Shown: positions 10,701 through 22,525 of the stretch, piece by piece | Numbering within the stretch: position 1 is the first letter of the stretch | Layout: every line of letters starts with the position of its first letter | Translations under genes and position numbers: made by a program | Assembly: GCA_903813345.2 (NCBI GenBank) | Contig: CAIIXF020000012.1 | Location: 3,761,318-3,825,317 of the forward strand | From: Owenia fusiformis | Lineage: Eukaryota > Annelida > Polychaeta > Sabellida > Oweniidae | Reading direction: 5' to 3' | Length of the DNA stretch: 64,000 nt | The notes under the pieces: model-generated | The model's database searches: none | Seen by the model: only the letters and a program-made list of their open reading frames with translations | Told to the model about the DNA's origin: nothing

Positions 10701-13500
10701 ACCCAAGGTTTCAACTTTTCTGGATCAATCACCATTGTCCAAACTCCAAACATCTGTTCTTTCAGTGGTATTGAGTAAAATTTAGCTGCTGATTCTTCAG
10801 TTTCAAACATTCCATTTCTCCAGAATCCATATACATTGTCAGCTACTTTTCCCTCTAGGCCACCTAAATACATTGTTAACAACAGAGCTTAAGACCTCTT
10901 ATTAATAAAATAAAACTTAAAACAACTTAATAAAATCTTAAAAAGGCCAGGTAAAATACTCTTCATTTCTTTCTAAAAGTGAATAAAATGGAAAGGGGGA
11001 CCCCGGTAGGGAGACCTTGATCTATAGAGATGTTTGCTCTTGTAATTAATTACTCATTTCTTCACCTCATATCACCTCGATTCAAATCAATACCCCATAC
11101 CTATCTTCACAATATTGTCTGCGACAGCCATACAATCTTCATAACCATATCGGCCATCCTTGTCATGGTCCCAAGCTAAGATTCCTGTTATTATTTTTCG
11201 CAACCACAGGTTCGGAAGATCACCGAGTCGCACCTGATGGATCAATACAACTCAAGATGTATAATAAGTGTTATGTATCTGGTTTCAGATGATATTGACA
11301 CATTGTCATTCAACACAAGTCCAAGAGAAGCTACTAAGATACGAGGAGGACCTCACATTAGACCATGCTCTAAAGATTGCACGCTTATACGAGCAGAGTA
11401 ACGTCCATAAGAACTCTCTAAATTCCCGCACAGAAAGTGGACATGAGGAAGTCAGTATTGTAAAGAAGTCGCAGTCACAAAGGTGTGACAACTGTGGACT
11501 GATACATAGAGGAAGCACGTGTCCTGCGGCTAATGAGCAGTGTAACGGATGTTTAAAATTCGGGCATTTTAAAAGATGTTGCCGTAGTGGGAAATCTAGT
11601 GAAAAGGACTCTAGACAACGGAGGCAAGGCAAATCTGGAAAACGTAGAAACCCCCGAAAAGTGAACCAGGTGGAGGAATCAGTATCTTCAGAAGATGAAG
11701 TGTACTTGGGATCTGTAACCACTGAAATCCCAGACACCCAGACATCAAAGATAGCCCAGATTCCCGCCAAAACCCCAGATATACCCAACTCAAAATCCTG
11801 GATTATACAACTAAAAACAGGTGGGCACACCCTTACTGCTAAGGTGGACACAGGTGCCCAGGCCAATGTGATCTCACATGGACTGTTCAAGAGGTTGAGA
11901 CACCCCCCTATGAAAGCTTCTACCACAAGGCTATTTACCTACAACAGGCAGCCCCTGGACGTCATGGGTGAATGTGATATGCCTTGTAACTTTGAAGGGA
12001 TAAACTACAAAGTGAAGTTCATAGTAATTAAGGAGAAAGCTGACACTTTAATTAGTCTGCAATCAGCTATTCTCTTTGGCTTAGTATCCAGAAGGAACAT
12101 TTCTACAGTTGGCTCTGACAGCACACTGACCACAGACCAGTTGGTGTCGAATTACAGCTATTTATTTGAAGGCCTAGGCTGTCTGCCTAGCAAAGTGCAC
12201 ATTACCCTTGAAGAAAATGTCACGCCTGTGGTACACCCCCCTTACAAGGTAGCTGTTCATCAGAGAGACAAATTGAAAACTGAATTAGAGCGAATGCAAA
12301 AACAAGGAGTAATTGCCAAAGTGGATGAGCCTACTGATTGGGTGAATAATATAGTTTTGGTTGAGAAGAGCGACAAATCTCTTAGGATATGCCTTGATCC
12401 TGCAAACCTCAACAAAGTTATTAAAAGGGAACCGTACCCTACTGCCACAACAGAAGAGATCAGCATAAGATTGAAAGGTGCTACGAGGTTTACCAAATTG
12501 GATGCGACAACCTCATTTTGGCAACTTGAACTTGATCACGAGAGTTCGTTGCTTACTTGCTTCAACACACCCTTTGGACGATATCGATTTACACGTCTGC
12601 CATATGGACTAAACATATCTACTGAAAAGTTCCAGATGGAAGTTTGTAAAGTCCTAGAAGGAATAGATGGCGTTGAAGTCCAAGTGGATGATATATTGAT
12701 TTCTGGCAAAGATGAAGAACAGCTTAAGCATCGAATGGAAGCAGTGTTCCAAAGAGCAAGTGAGAACAACCTCAAGTTTAACAGGAGGAAATGCCAGTTT
12801 AATGTGCCATCAGTCACATATGTAGGACATACATGGTCGAGAGATGGACTGAGTATCCCGGATGATCGGATAAAAGCGATAGTTGAGATGAAAACCCCTA
12901 CAGATAAACAATCACTGAGTCGATTCCTTGGCATGGTGAATTATGTTGCCAAGTTCGTACCACGCTTATCAGAGCTAAATGCTCCCTTGCGAGAACTACT
13001 GAAAGAGGATATTATTTTCGAATGGAATAAGCCACAGATAGAAGCGTATGAGCAGCTGAAAAAGCTTATAACTACAGCGCCAGTTCTCAAGTTTTATGAC
13101 CCCAATAAGCCATCAGTGCTGAATGTAGACTCTTCGAAAGATGGTCTTGGAGCTGTCCTACTACAGGATGATATGCCTGTATGCTACGCGTCAAAATCGC
13201 TAACCCCTGCCCAACAAAACTACTCCCAAATAGAGAAAGAGATGACGAGTATATGTTTTGGAGCAACTAAGTTTCACCAATACCTCTATGGTAAGTAATT
13301 TAGGCAATGAAGAATATATGAAATATAAATTAAACATTAAACACAATAAAACATGATGTAATAATATACACAGTGCATGATGTAATATTATACACAATGC
13401 ATGATGTAATAATATACACAATAAAACATGATGTAATAATATACACAGTGCATTGATTAAGAATCAGAATGGTACTTACTTGCTTTGTTTTATCATCCAT
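7714..13500 (-). CDS. SCP/calexcitin-type EF-hand protein, copy 2 (four exons, complete)
   Basis: Exons are 13480-13500, 11101-11233, 10676-10863 and 7714-7938, giving 188 residues from MDDKTKQ to ...RFFGSLMNY and a TAA stop. Loop I reads [12 protein letters not shown], loop [15 protein letters not shown] and loop [14 protein letters not shown], so three calcium-binding loops look usable. One residue is missing relative to copy 1 near the C-terminus (TADNGN for TGDDNGN). All splice sites are intact (GT-AG, phases 0, 1, 0). Intron 1 is about 2.2 kb against 0.3 kb in copy 1 because a Ty3/Gypsy fragment lies within it. Intron 3 has gained two MITE-like elements and a selenophosphate synthetase exon fragment. 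Coding capacity looks preserved; whether the gene is expressed cannot be seen. Confidence 0.86.
7957..8075. mobile_element. Short inverted-repeat element in intron 3 of copy 2
   Basis: The arm GGTTATGCACTGGGAGGTTT and its imperfect complement ending in CCGTGCATAAC bracket about 110 bp. The same arm occurs in the reverse sense at about 24813-24854, so this is a dispersed family. Confidence 0.6.
8293..9115. mobile_element. TTAA-flanked MITE, about 823 bp
   Basis: TTAA occurs at 8289-8292 and 9116-9119. Inside, the ends are AGTCCCCGTCTAAAG and CTTTAGATGGGGCCT, which are inverted repeats. Internal sequence is related to 19473-20496 and 51689-52694. TTAA duplication suggests a piggyBac-type source, but no transposase is present. 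Confidence 0.65.
9242..9401 (-). pseudogene. SEPHS: Selenophosphate synthetase first-exon fragment
   Basis: From ATG at 9401-9399 the frame reads a segment containing [17 protein letters not shown], then a stop. In the next frame it continues [17 protein letters not shown] and ends at a GTAAGT donor. This matches the N-terminus of SEPHS1/SEPHS2 (FRLT-F-LKG-x-C/U-KVPQ-VL-KLLE-LQ). One extra base lies between the GGATCT and TGTAAG codons, just before the active-site codon, which reads TGT (Cys). Because the donor and a likely 5' UTR are kept, this is a genomic DNA fragment rather than a processed copy. No further exons were found nearby. It sits on the same strand inside intron 3 of SCP copy 2. 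Recognition is good; origin is inference. Confidence 0.7.
9402..10675. other. Rest of intron 3 of copy 2
   Basis: About 9402-9560 may be the 5' UTR or promoter of the selenophosphate synthetase fragment (locally higher GC). About 9830-9990 is the dispersed block also found in copies 1, 4 and 6. The open frame at 10252-10551 has no recognisable product. Confidence 0.4.
11256..13299 (+). mobile_element. Ty3/Gypsy-type retrotransposon fragment in intron 1 of copy 2 (fossil, incomplete)
   Basis: An open frame at 11268-13298 on the strand opposite the host gene carries, in order, two cysteine-rich zinc knuckles of the gag end (about 11485-11580), an aspartic protease with a DTGA motif (about 11850), reverse transcriptase (about 12180-12900, active-site box VDDILIS near 12685) and the beginning of RNase H. 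No LTRs, no integrase and no 5' gag are present, so only the middle of an element is here. The flanks match the uninterrupted intron of copies 1 and 3 ('tttaggcaatga' resumes near 13300). The long open frame suggests a fairly young insertion. Confidence 0.85.
13345..13455. repeat. Minisatellite of about 25-29 bp, 4 units
   Basis: Repeats of ATGATGTAATAATATACACA with short variable joins. Copies 3 and 5 have one or two related units at the same place near exon 1. The open frames across this array are repeat artefacts. Confidence 0.75.
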
Positions 13501-14109
13501 ACTGAGGTATATCACAGTTCTAGTTGAATTGAAAATTTAGCAGATTCAAATATTTTTATTTGGTTCACTGTGGTTGCTTTCATATATTGAAAATAAACTT
13601 CAGAAATCTTAAAATTATAAAAAGCGAGTATATTTTGTATGATGTATCAAAAGCTGGGGTAAAGAGCATAACATTAATTGATGTGTGCTTTAGAAAACAT
13701 TTGAATAGAAAGAATAAATGGCTATAGACTGCCCTGATGTAACTTAATTTTTTTTGAAAAATGCAGTGTCGTTAAAATCTTTCATATTTAGGATCTAATC
13801 ACAAAAACAGCTTTCTATGCACAAATTTATTTGAAATCAAACTGGTTTTGAATATTAAATATTGAATTGAATATTAAGCAGATTCAAGTCTATTTTTATT
13901 TGGTTCCCAATTCCCACAGTAGTTGCTTTCGGAATGTTAACAAGAGTCAATAAAAGAAATATATACAAAACACCTTCGACCTATATCTAGATGACCTGCG
14001 ACCAATTGGGCGTCCAGAAATTTTGGGAATAAAAATATTATAAAACCCAGCGACTTTCAATTTCTCCGTCCACATATAGCGAGTTCCAAGTTGAGATTAT
14101 TAAGTTTTA
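13501..14109. other. 5' flank of SCP copy 2
   Basis: Conserved with the 5' flanks of copies 1, 3 and 5 to about 13760 (possible 5' UTR and promoter, TATA-like at 13613-13624). A stretch at 13860-13930 partly repeats the proximal flank. Nothing else is recognised. Confidence 0.4.
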
Positions 14110-14992
14110 TACACACAGTAATCTTTGCAGCAAAGTTTTAATAATCATAGTTTTATATTGATAGAGTTATGGTTGTTTCAAAATATGCTCCAGATGTCGT
14201 CAATTTCGCTGAAAACAAACTTGCAATGTTCAAGGAAAACTGTTCATAACACGGATGCATTCTTCCCCATGGGTATGGCTCAAATTTTTGCAGCCATTGC
14301 TTTTTGGAGTTCTGCAATTGCGGTAGGGTTATTTTCATACACATTATCCTTTAAATAACCCCATATATAGAAGTCATGGGCATTGAGATCAAGACTGTGG
14401 GATGACCATGGATTCTCCGTCCTAAGAGAGATCATCTTCTCATAGAAATGACTAGTGAGCCAGGCTATGCTATCATTAGAAGTGTGAGGAGAAGCTCCAT
14501 CCTTCTAGAACCACTGTTCTTGTCTATTGAAGTCTCTATGCCACTCTGGAACTGCCTAGAACTTCCTGAGAACGCAAATATTGCGCTGTGTGTTAACAGT
14601 AACAGTGTTGGCATTATCAACCTCAAACCAAAGGGGTCTGATGATTTCATGTTTGGAAAGGGCCTTTGAAAGTATGTTTGAAGGGGCCTTTGAAGCACTT
14701 CATCTGGAATTTGTGATCCCAGAACACATTATTTCTTGAGTTTACATGTTCAGAAAGAAGGGAATGTGGTTCATCTGAAAACGTAAATTGGAAATGGACG
14801 ACATTTGGAGCATATTTTGGAACGACCATAGCTCTATCAATATAAGACTATGATTATTGAAACTTTGCTAGAGGATCCCACATTGAATGAAGTCCTTGTG
14901 TGCCTTTTAGAGCAATTATCCTCCATTTAAGAAAAATATTGAAGAAATGGAGGGTTGCATTTTTTGGGTCACCCTGTACGTGAGAACTGGGT
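14110..14992 (-). pseudogene. mariner/IS630-type (DDE_3) transposase remnant
   Basis: Short frames on the minus strand hold pieces typical of this transposase class, including a segment like SLDLNAHDFYIWGYLK followed by NVYENNPTAIAELQKAM; compare the family's SPDLTP-DFFLWG-LK. The order is as expected on the minus strand, but several stops and frame changes interrupt it. The right border at about 14955-14992 ends in TGGGTCACCCTGTAC, a likely transposon terminus. The left terminus was not found, so the copy is truncated as well as mutated. Confidence 0.6.
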
Positions 14993-15064
14993 TGAGATTT
15001 ACCTATGAAACAAAACCCAAGTAATAGGAACAGTAACTTCAGGTCACTCCAAATTACAGATTTA

Positions 15065-15364
15065 TTTTAAGTTTTGGGATATGATTAATAGATAGATACT
15101 GTAGTGAGATTTTATATGATTAATATTATATGATATGATTAATATTATATGATATGATTAATATGATAATTCGACATGATTGATATGGTAGGGTATGATA
15201 TGATTGATAGTATTAATATGATATGATCAATAAGATGATTGATATGATTTGACATGATTAAGATTTAATATAATTGATATTGTCTATTATGATTAATAGG
15301 ATTTAATAGGATTGATATGCTTTAATATTATTAAATATGATTAAACGTGATTGATATGATTTAA
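15065..15364. repeat. AT-rich ATATGATTA low-complexity repeat
   Basis: Dozens of variants of 'atatgattaatat' and 'gattgatatg' in a loose tandem array, interrupted at 15365 by a fold-back element and resuming for a short way after 15970. Confidence 0.7.
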
Positions 15365-15965
15365 AGGAATATTCCTTGCCAGACCCCTTCTCTCTTGATA
15401 TGGTAGCTATAATCATATATATAGTTTCCATATTTAGCAAAACATGGGAAAATGTTTTAATATGGTCAATATTGATCATTTAAAAATCTAGTGCTTATTT
15501 CCAGTGAGCTGCCATCTTTTAAGATTTCTTGCAGGAAGTGATGTCATCAACTCTCAACTTCTATAACCTTGCTCATAACAGTATAGGAAAGTAGCACAAA
15601 ATCACTTCTAGACAAGTGATCATCTGCATTACTTTCTGTGCAAAAATATTTTCAGGGCTTGTCAACTTAGAATAAAAGAAGAGATTTTCAGAAGGATTAA
15701 ATGAGATACAAAGTTGAAAAAGAATATTTAGCTGGTTTTGTAATTCTTAATAGCTCCTCACCTAATGCTATATGCAAAGTTGAGAGTCGATGACATCACT
15801 TCCTGTGTGAAATTTTAAAAGCTTACTGGAATTGAGCATCACATTTCTAAGTGATCAAATTTGACCATATCAAAACATTTTTGCGTGTTTTGCTAAACAT
15901 GGCAAGCATATATATGGTTATAGCTACCATTTGAGGAGAGAGATGGTTTGGCAAGGGATATTCCT
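15365..15965. mobile_element. TTAA-flanked fold-back element, about 600 bp
   Basis: TTAA lies at 15361-15364 and 15966-15969. The two arms (about 15365-15570 and 15770-15965) are imperfect inverted repeats of roughly 200 bp, ending AGGAATATTCCTTGCCAGAC and its counterpart GTTTGGCAAGGGATATTCCT. No protein is encoded. Confidence 0.7.
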
Positions 15966-15969
15966 TTAA

Positions 15970-16992
15970 TATGATTGAATTGAATTTGAGTTGATTAGAT
16001 AGATCGATAGATTTATCAATATTTTCGTCACTACTCTTGACTTTTTACTACTACTAGGATACCATCATATCGGTTTTTTAAAATATCAAAATGGCATAGA
16101 ATGTAAACAGGGCTTCGGATTTCAATTCTGATTTCAGATTCGGCTGGTTGTTTTGGAATATGGGTAAATAACCAGGTGGTAATTTTACATTTTTCAAAAA
16201 ATCTTCATAAATCTTGTCATCAAAATTCTTTGAAATCCGATCACTTAAAAGTGCAAAAGCAGACTAGTGTTAAGATGTGATAAGGTTTATTACCTAGATC
16301 AAAACATCATGCTTTTGTCAGATCGTAAGTTGGAATAATATTTGTGTTTCAAATATTAATTGTATGATATATACGGGGCAGATTTTAATGCAACTTGGTG
16401 GAATTGGACCTGTAAGCCTTAAGAAAGTTGAGTCAAGTTATAAAACAAGTCCAGGGTTTGCTACCAAAACTTATTGAACACCCCAATACCAATCTATTGG
16501 TACTCTGAACTAAATTGGGAAAATTAAAAGAAAACGTTTTGTACATCATACAATTCAAGTAAACAAAAGACAACCCATCACTTTTTTATTCCTCGCGATT
16601 TCAGCGGGAACTTGCTCGCGATTTTGAAATCATAGCGAGGCTTTGGATACTACCGGTGAAAAACATGAAACAATTAAATATGTACATACATGGATGCATT
16701 TATTCTATGTTATGTATAAAACAAATTATAAGTACATGTAAAATCTGTATAAGTGGAACACCCTTGTTTACGCTGAAAAGTGTTCTACTTAGAGGTTCGA
16801 TTAACATTACTATAGTAAGTGTTCCACTTTCAAAGGTGTATTCCTAATAGAGGTGTTCCACTTGAAAGGGTTTACTGTTGCACTTATCAATCGTTGATTG
16901 TGCTATTTGTCTCAATATATCTGGGACAAAAGAATTCACATTGTAATTTCCAGTTTTGATAATGCCTCCCCCCCCCCTTCAAAAAGCTTAAA
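15970..16992. other. Spacer between copies 2 and 3
   Basis: No gene is seen. About 16460-16990 is related to the spacers beside the other copies ('gaacaccccaataccaatct' and the 'gtgttccac' stretch upstream of the 3' end of copy 3). Confidence 0.4.
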
Positions 16993-19900
16993 TCAAAAAT
17001 CCATTAAGGGACCGAAGAATCTATTTCCATTGTCATCACCGGTATTGACGACATAATCAGTAAAGGCTTCAACAAACTCTTCTTCTGAGATTTCTCCATC
17101 ATGGTTTGTATCCATGTAATCAAACTGGAGTCTTGCTAGACTTGGATCAAGCTTCAAGGCCTTCCAGTAGATCAAGTACTCTTCAAAGCTTATGAACCCA
17201 TCAGAGTTGAAGTCAAGGACCTGTAATATTAAAATATATATGATCTATTATATTCCTTCAGTTCAAGTCTCTTCGCCATCTTCTTTTGAGGTATAGAGCC
17301 TTCCTATATTGTCATTTTATAAACACACTTTACAAAACATGCTATAAAATACTTGCATCATGACTTAAGGAAAACCTTAATGTTTCACTATACGAGCACA
17401 TACATCTTGTGTAATGGCTCTGATCTTGCTTCTTAACTCCTATTCTAATGGTTCAAGGGTTGCTAGTGTAGACATTAGCCCCACAGATTAATGTCTGGTG
17501 AGTGTGGCACAATTCGACATTTGGAGCAGGTTTTGTATATGGCCATAAAATCATGACCATATAGGACAGACCAGTGAGACTTGGTAGAATGAAAGAACAT
17601 TGAAAAAGGCTCAATTGTGCCAAAAATTAATTAATTAATTCCCTTGTGTATGTTTTGGCAAAACCTTTTGAACAATTTACCCAGATAAACCCAAGCTATT
17701 GCATAAATTGACTCATATACACAAATTACAAATAGTGTCTTTAAAAGGAATTGGACTTTTGAGGAAATGTACCTTAAATAACTTTCCAAAATGCGCAACC
17801 CAATGTTTCAACTTTTCTGGATCAATCACTATCGTCCGAACTCCCAATATCTGTTCTATCAGTGGATTTGAGTGAAAATTAGCTGATGATTCTTCAACTC
17901 CAAGTATTGTAATCTTCCAGAATTCATATACTTTGTCAGCTACTTTTCCTTCTAAGCCACCTTAAATAAAATAGGAATTACTGTGGTCTTTGATGTACAA
18001 TGGATCAGTTACTTAGTTACTATGATAAAATAAGGAGCAACAACTGATGTTACAGGGTCCAGATTTAGACTAGCCCAAGTTAACAATTTGGAGATTTTGA
18101 CAATTAGGAGCTTGTTGCATTTTCTTGTTATTTGAAAAATGAATAAAATAAATGATGGAAAATGTACAATCACAGGATGTCCAGAAAGTAAAGATACAAA
18201 TACTTTTACATTCACCATTCCACATAATAATATCCCATACCTATCTTCAAAATATTGTCTGCAACCCCCATACTATCTTCATAACCAAAATCCTTATCAT
18301 GGTCCCAAGCCAAGAGGGCTGTCACTATTTTCAATATATATGTATAGGATATCCTATGATTTTGAGAGATATCATTTTTATCCACGAGTTGATATAAATA
18401 TCTGGACGAGTGAGCTTGGCGAATGAGTGCAGATATTAATATTATCAATGAGTGGATAAAAATGATATCACGAAAAAATCATAGGATGTTCTATTTATCC
18501 CATAGTTCACCTAACCATGGACGTAGTTGGTATACGTTCATGACCTAACAAAGCATTTCAAAACAACATTCAATTTTATTTTGTCATTTGAATATAGCCA
18601 AAACATAAAAAATTTTCATATTTGTGACGTCAAGAAATCAACATGTAAGCTCATGTAATAAGCATCATGCATGTCACATTTGCGGAAGTTTTCAAATCCG
18701 TGGAAAAAGTGATATCTGTGGAATATTCTCCGTATTCCACAGATATCACTTTTTCCACGCATTTGCAAAATATCATAAATATATATACGTGTTATTCTAC
18801 AGATTTGACCTCAACTATGGGATAAATACATGTATTCAATTACATTCACCATTCCATGTAATAATACCCCATACCTATCTTCACAATATTGTCTGCAACC
18901 CCCATACTATCTTCATAACCTAAACGGCCATCCTTATCATGGTCCCAAGCCAAGAGTCCTGTCACTATTTTCCTCACCCACTGTCTAGGAAGATCTCTTA
19001 GTCTTACCTAAGAGATCATTAAAACTGCGTTAGGTGTATTAAGAACTTATAAAAATCACATATAATTCCTGCCTATGTAACCTGGCTCTTAATCATTTTC
19101 TCACTAAAGTCACTGATACAGTGAATAATTGTAACAAATATTGTTTAAAGCAGTATTTCCAGGTTTTAACATTGATATGGATTACTCCACAGAGGGCGCT
19201 AGTGAAGAGGTAGAAGTACAAAAAATCTAAATTTAAAATTGGGTTGATGGTTGATTGCAATCAAGATTTGTCAGTGCAATCACCAGTGAAAATGTACAGA
19301 TTTTATATTTTATTTTGTTTGTCTTGTGTGTATATAATTTTTAAAAAAGTATGACAAAATGATTTGGTTTACTTCAAATATCATCTGTGATGGTGGTCCT
19401 GAGTTTGAAATCTGTTGAAAATTGTTTAAAATTCAATGACCCCATTACAAGTTCTTAGTTTCCTTATCTTAAAGGGTCTGTACAAAGTTTGAAAATATTG
19501 TTAGTCATTCAAATATTACTTTTCGGGACTTGAAAGATATTGAAGATATTTTTCGAAAAATGTTACTTTTGAAAAAAAATTGTCCATCTTATAATTTTCA
19601 AATATTTGAATTTTAGTTATTATAAAAATTTTAGTTATTATAAAAATTGTCATTAAATGTTTTCTAAAACTGCTTTCAAAATAAAGCAATTAATTGTTGC
19701 CCAACCTATGTTGAAAACAAGTATTTATCATGTTTTTAATATTTATGTATCATTGGACTCAATGAGGACTAAAATTAAAAAAAAAAATTCTGTGAACCAA
19801 TTTTCTATGCTTATGACTTAATTTTTTGCTCATGTTTCAGCTGATTTTTTTCAACAAAAAATAGGCTAGGATGTATGTTATGCATTGGTGTAAATTATAG

Positions 19901-20806
19901 CTTAACAATTTATGTGTGTGACAGCTTCAAGTTCTACTTGAAATAAATTCAAAATTTCAAATACCAGAGTTTCACATACCACATTTTGATAACATTGGCT
20001 TAGACTATAATAAAAGCCTTTAAACAGGCAATGCGCCTATTTTTGAAAAAAAGGGACAAAGTATTATCTGAGACATGTAACTCACACACTCAATCAAATA
20101 TGATAAAAACTTAAATTTGGGTCAATACTAAAGTAAAAAACACTAAGAAAACAGCATTTGAAGTTCAGAGATCAAAAGATGTGAATTACCACTTTTCACA
20201 AAGTGTATGTTTTAAATAACTCTTGGATAAAAAGATGGCGTATGGTGGAAAATCCTATCAAAAATGAATGGAAAATTAATGCAAACAGCAATGCCATTGC
20301 TTTCAATGTCATTGCGAAAAACTTGAAATATGTATATAAATTGATATATCGAAAATATTTTTTCATGATCTAGTGTCAACTCTGATGTGATCTGTTTGAG
20401 CTGTTTTTGGTGTCAAATGAAAGATCTGGTACTTTTTAATCCATTGGAAATACTCTTAAGATCAAAAGTGAGACTTCATTTACGCATTTTGTTCCTTTAA
20501 GTCACTAGAATTGACTCATACATTTATATTTCACTTATACTTGTATTTCTTCTTTTAATAACAACATCTGTATCCCAAAATAGTTTTCCAAAGATTATAA
20601 GACCATCGTTGGTCATGACATATTTGTACATGACATATTTGTATTTGCATTTCATTCAGTGTTATTTAGGCAATGATGAATGAAAAATACAAGTGTATAA
20701 TAAATTAATTAATCATTAAACACACTAAAATATGATGTAATAATGTGCACAAAGTGCAATGATTTAGACTCAAAACAATACTCACTTGATTTGATGTATC
20801 ATCCAT
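16993..20806 (-). CDS. SCP/calexcitin-type EF-hand protein, copy 3 (four exons, complete)
   Basis: Exons are 20786-20806, 18875-19007, 17773-17960 and 16993-17220, giving 189 residues starting MDDTSNQ and ending RFFGPLMDF with a TGA stop. Loops read [24 protein letters not shown] and DTNHDGEISEEE. Exon 3 differs from copies 1 and 2 (GVEESSANFHSNPLIEQILG) and is close to copy 5. A second, truncated copy of exon 2 lies between exons 2 and 3 (18241-18332). If spliced in it would disrupt the protein, so I assume it is skipped. Intron 1 holds a 1-kb TTAA element. This copy is the left partner of copy 5 in the large duplication. Confidence 0.84.
18241..18332 (-). pseudogene. Partial duplicate of exon 2 in copy 3
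   Basis: The exon 2 donor side and about 90 bp of exon are repeated here together with their flank (the 'ttacattcaccattccac' stretch precedes both). The calcium loop has lost two residues (DHDKDFGYED for DHDKDGRLGYED), and the acceptor half of the exon is replaced by the inserted hairpin element. Non-functional. Confidence 0.75.
18335..18830. mobile_element. Nested palindromic insertion, about 490 bp
   Basis: Three inverted pairs are nested or serial. ATCCTATGATTTTGAGAGAT (18350) pairs with the complement near 18450-18487. TTTATCCCATAGTTCA (18493) pairs with CAACTATGGGATAAATA near 18812. A near-perfect hairpin AAAAAGTGATATCTGTGGAA is centred near 18732. It separates the truncated and full copies of exon 2. 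No protein is encoded. Confidence 0.6.
19473..20496. mobile_element. TTAA-flanked MITE-like element, about 1 kb (half A)
   Basis: TTAA occurs at 19469-19472 and 20497-20500. The internal sequence resembles 8293-9115 (for example the 'ggatgtatgttatgcattggt' neighbourhood) and is nearly the same as 51689-52694, so it was in place before the large duplication. Copy 1 lacks it in the same intron. Confidence 0.55.
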
Positions 20807-21504
20807 GTTGAAGTGTACCACACTACTAGTTGATTTGAATATTTAGTAGACCTTCTTTAATTTATAGATTGGTAAACACGTCACTTCTGTTTTACATGAT
20901 TAATATGAATGACATAGTTACTGATTTTATATAATGAAATTAAAATTTTAAAAGGGAGCTAGTAAATTTTAATTTGTATGGTGTATCAAAAGCTTGGGTC
21001 AAAGAGCATCACATTTAAATAACTTTATGTCATAGACAACATTTGAATTGAAATTGTTCATGACATAAATGAGAAAGTGTGTCATGGTCGTTAAAGTTAA
21101 AAGCCCCCCCCCCCCCCCGGTGATATTTTATGAAAAGTGTTTACATGGGCAGGTTTAGTTTTGAAATATGACTCAATCAAATCTTAAATCAAAGAAAAAA
21201 TGTTTTTCAATGGAAGGAAAATGGAACTGGAAAACGATTTCAGGATGTTATGATAACTAAGGTGTTTGGATATACAGGTTTTATCCTGTATCCCACCCAA
21301 CAAGTTTGAGAGAGATATAGAGAAATATTACAATACAATATGGGTTAATGTCTTATTTCATGTATTTTTGAAATAAATATCAAAATGTTCATGGAATCCT
21401 TTATTATATGTTGCAGAAACAAAGTCCGGAACATTCGGCCACATCAGAATCGAGAAAAGACGCTTCCTAGCAGGAATTTATGGAACTCTATACTATATAC
21501 AGAA
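20807..21504. other. 5' flank of SCP copy 3
   Basis: The proximal 50 bp are conserved with other copies (5' UTR). A poly-C tract lies near 21104-21118. Otherwise non-coding and nearly the same as 52996-53690. Confidence 0.4.
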
Positions 21505-21920
21505 CAGTCATTATGAAACACCCTGTACAGACTTCTAACTATCGTGACTACATTTAAACTGTCTTATCTGAATGCTACTTGGACTAGCCAAAAGTGTATT
21601 TGGATTGTCAGTCATTATGAAACAGCCTGTACAGACTTCTAACTATCGTGACTACATTTAAACTGTCTTATCTGAACGCTACTTGGACTAGCCAAAAGTG
21701 TATTTGGATTGTCAGTCATTATGAAATACCTTGTACAGATTTCTAACTATCATGACTACAGTTAAACTGTCTTATCTGAAAGCCACTTGAACTAGCCAAA
21801 AGTGTATTTGGATTGTCAGTCATCATGACACACCCTGTACAGATTTCTAACTATTGTGACTACAGTTAAACTGTCTTATCTGAACGCCGCTTGAACCAGC
21901 CAAAAGTTTATTTTGACTGT
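21505..21920. repeat. 104-bp tandem repeat, 4 units
   Basis: Units beginning CAGTCATTATGAAACACCCT start at 21505, 21609, 21713 and 21817, exactly 104 bp apart. The matching place in half B (about 53690-53810) has one diverged unit, so the array expanded in half A or contracted in half B. Confidence 0.88.
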
Positions 21921-22521
21921 CAGGATTTCACATTTCAATGAAGTCTATGGCAGAAATGTATTTAACATTTGGGTAAATGGGAGAGTATTATGTAAAGTAA
22001 AGAGAGGGTTTTTTACTATGATTGGTGCTCACATTAAAATATTGCCAATTTAAATACAGGGTTGGCCAATGTTTTGGCCCACCCTGTAGGTGTTTGCTTA
22101 AGAAATAAATACGTTCAACGTTAAAATATAAAATTAGATACAATCATATTTTGCATAAAAATCAACATTTTCTTTTGCAAAGGGATATAGTCACAAAGGA
22201 GTCATATTTTGTTTGATCATGACTGTATACATTATGCATTTAAAGTTTTGATATCAAAATTTATTGAGCACTCCCAACACCAGTCTGTTGGTACTACTCA
22301 CTGTCATGAAACAAAAGTTCAAAAACATCATTGAATGCATTTATTCGCTGTTATGTATTTAATAAATTATAAGTACATGTATATTATTCTGTGTTGATTT
22401 GAAACTTCCTCCAAAGATCTGTCAGACATTTTTGGACCATAACCTTTTTACCCTCAACGAAAATATTTTTTCTAAGATTATTAGGGCCATTATTGGGGCC
22501 CCTGAATAATGTGATAGGTTC
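21921..22521. other. Spacer upstream of copy 3
   Basis: Conserved with 54100-54670 and, more distantly, with 4130-4480. No gene is seen. Confidence 0.4.
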
Positions 22522-22525
22522 TTAA

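Noticed and set aside
11306-11926. 206-residue frame on the minus strand
   Set aside because: It is the antisense shadow of the Ty3/Gypsy gag-protease frame and has no recognisable motif.
13200-13515. Cys/Ile/His-rich minus-strand frames
   Set aside because: They read through the minisatellite at 13345-13455 and overlap exon 1 of copy 2 out of frame.
21505-21920. CRISPR-like array
   Set aside because: Units are contiguous 104-bp repeats with no unique spacers, in an animal genome.
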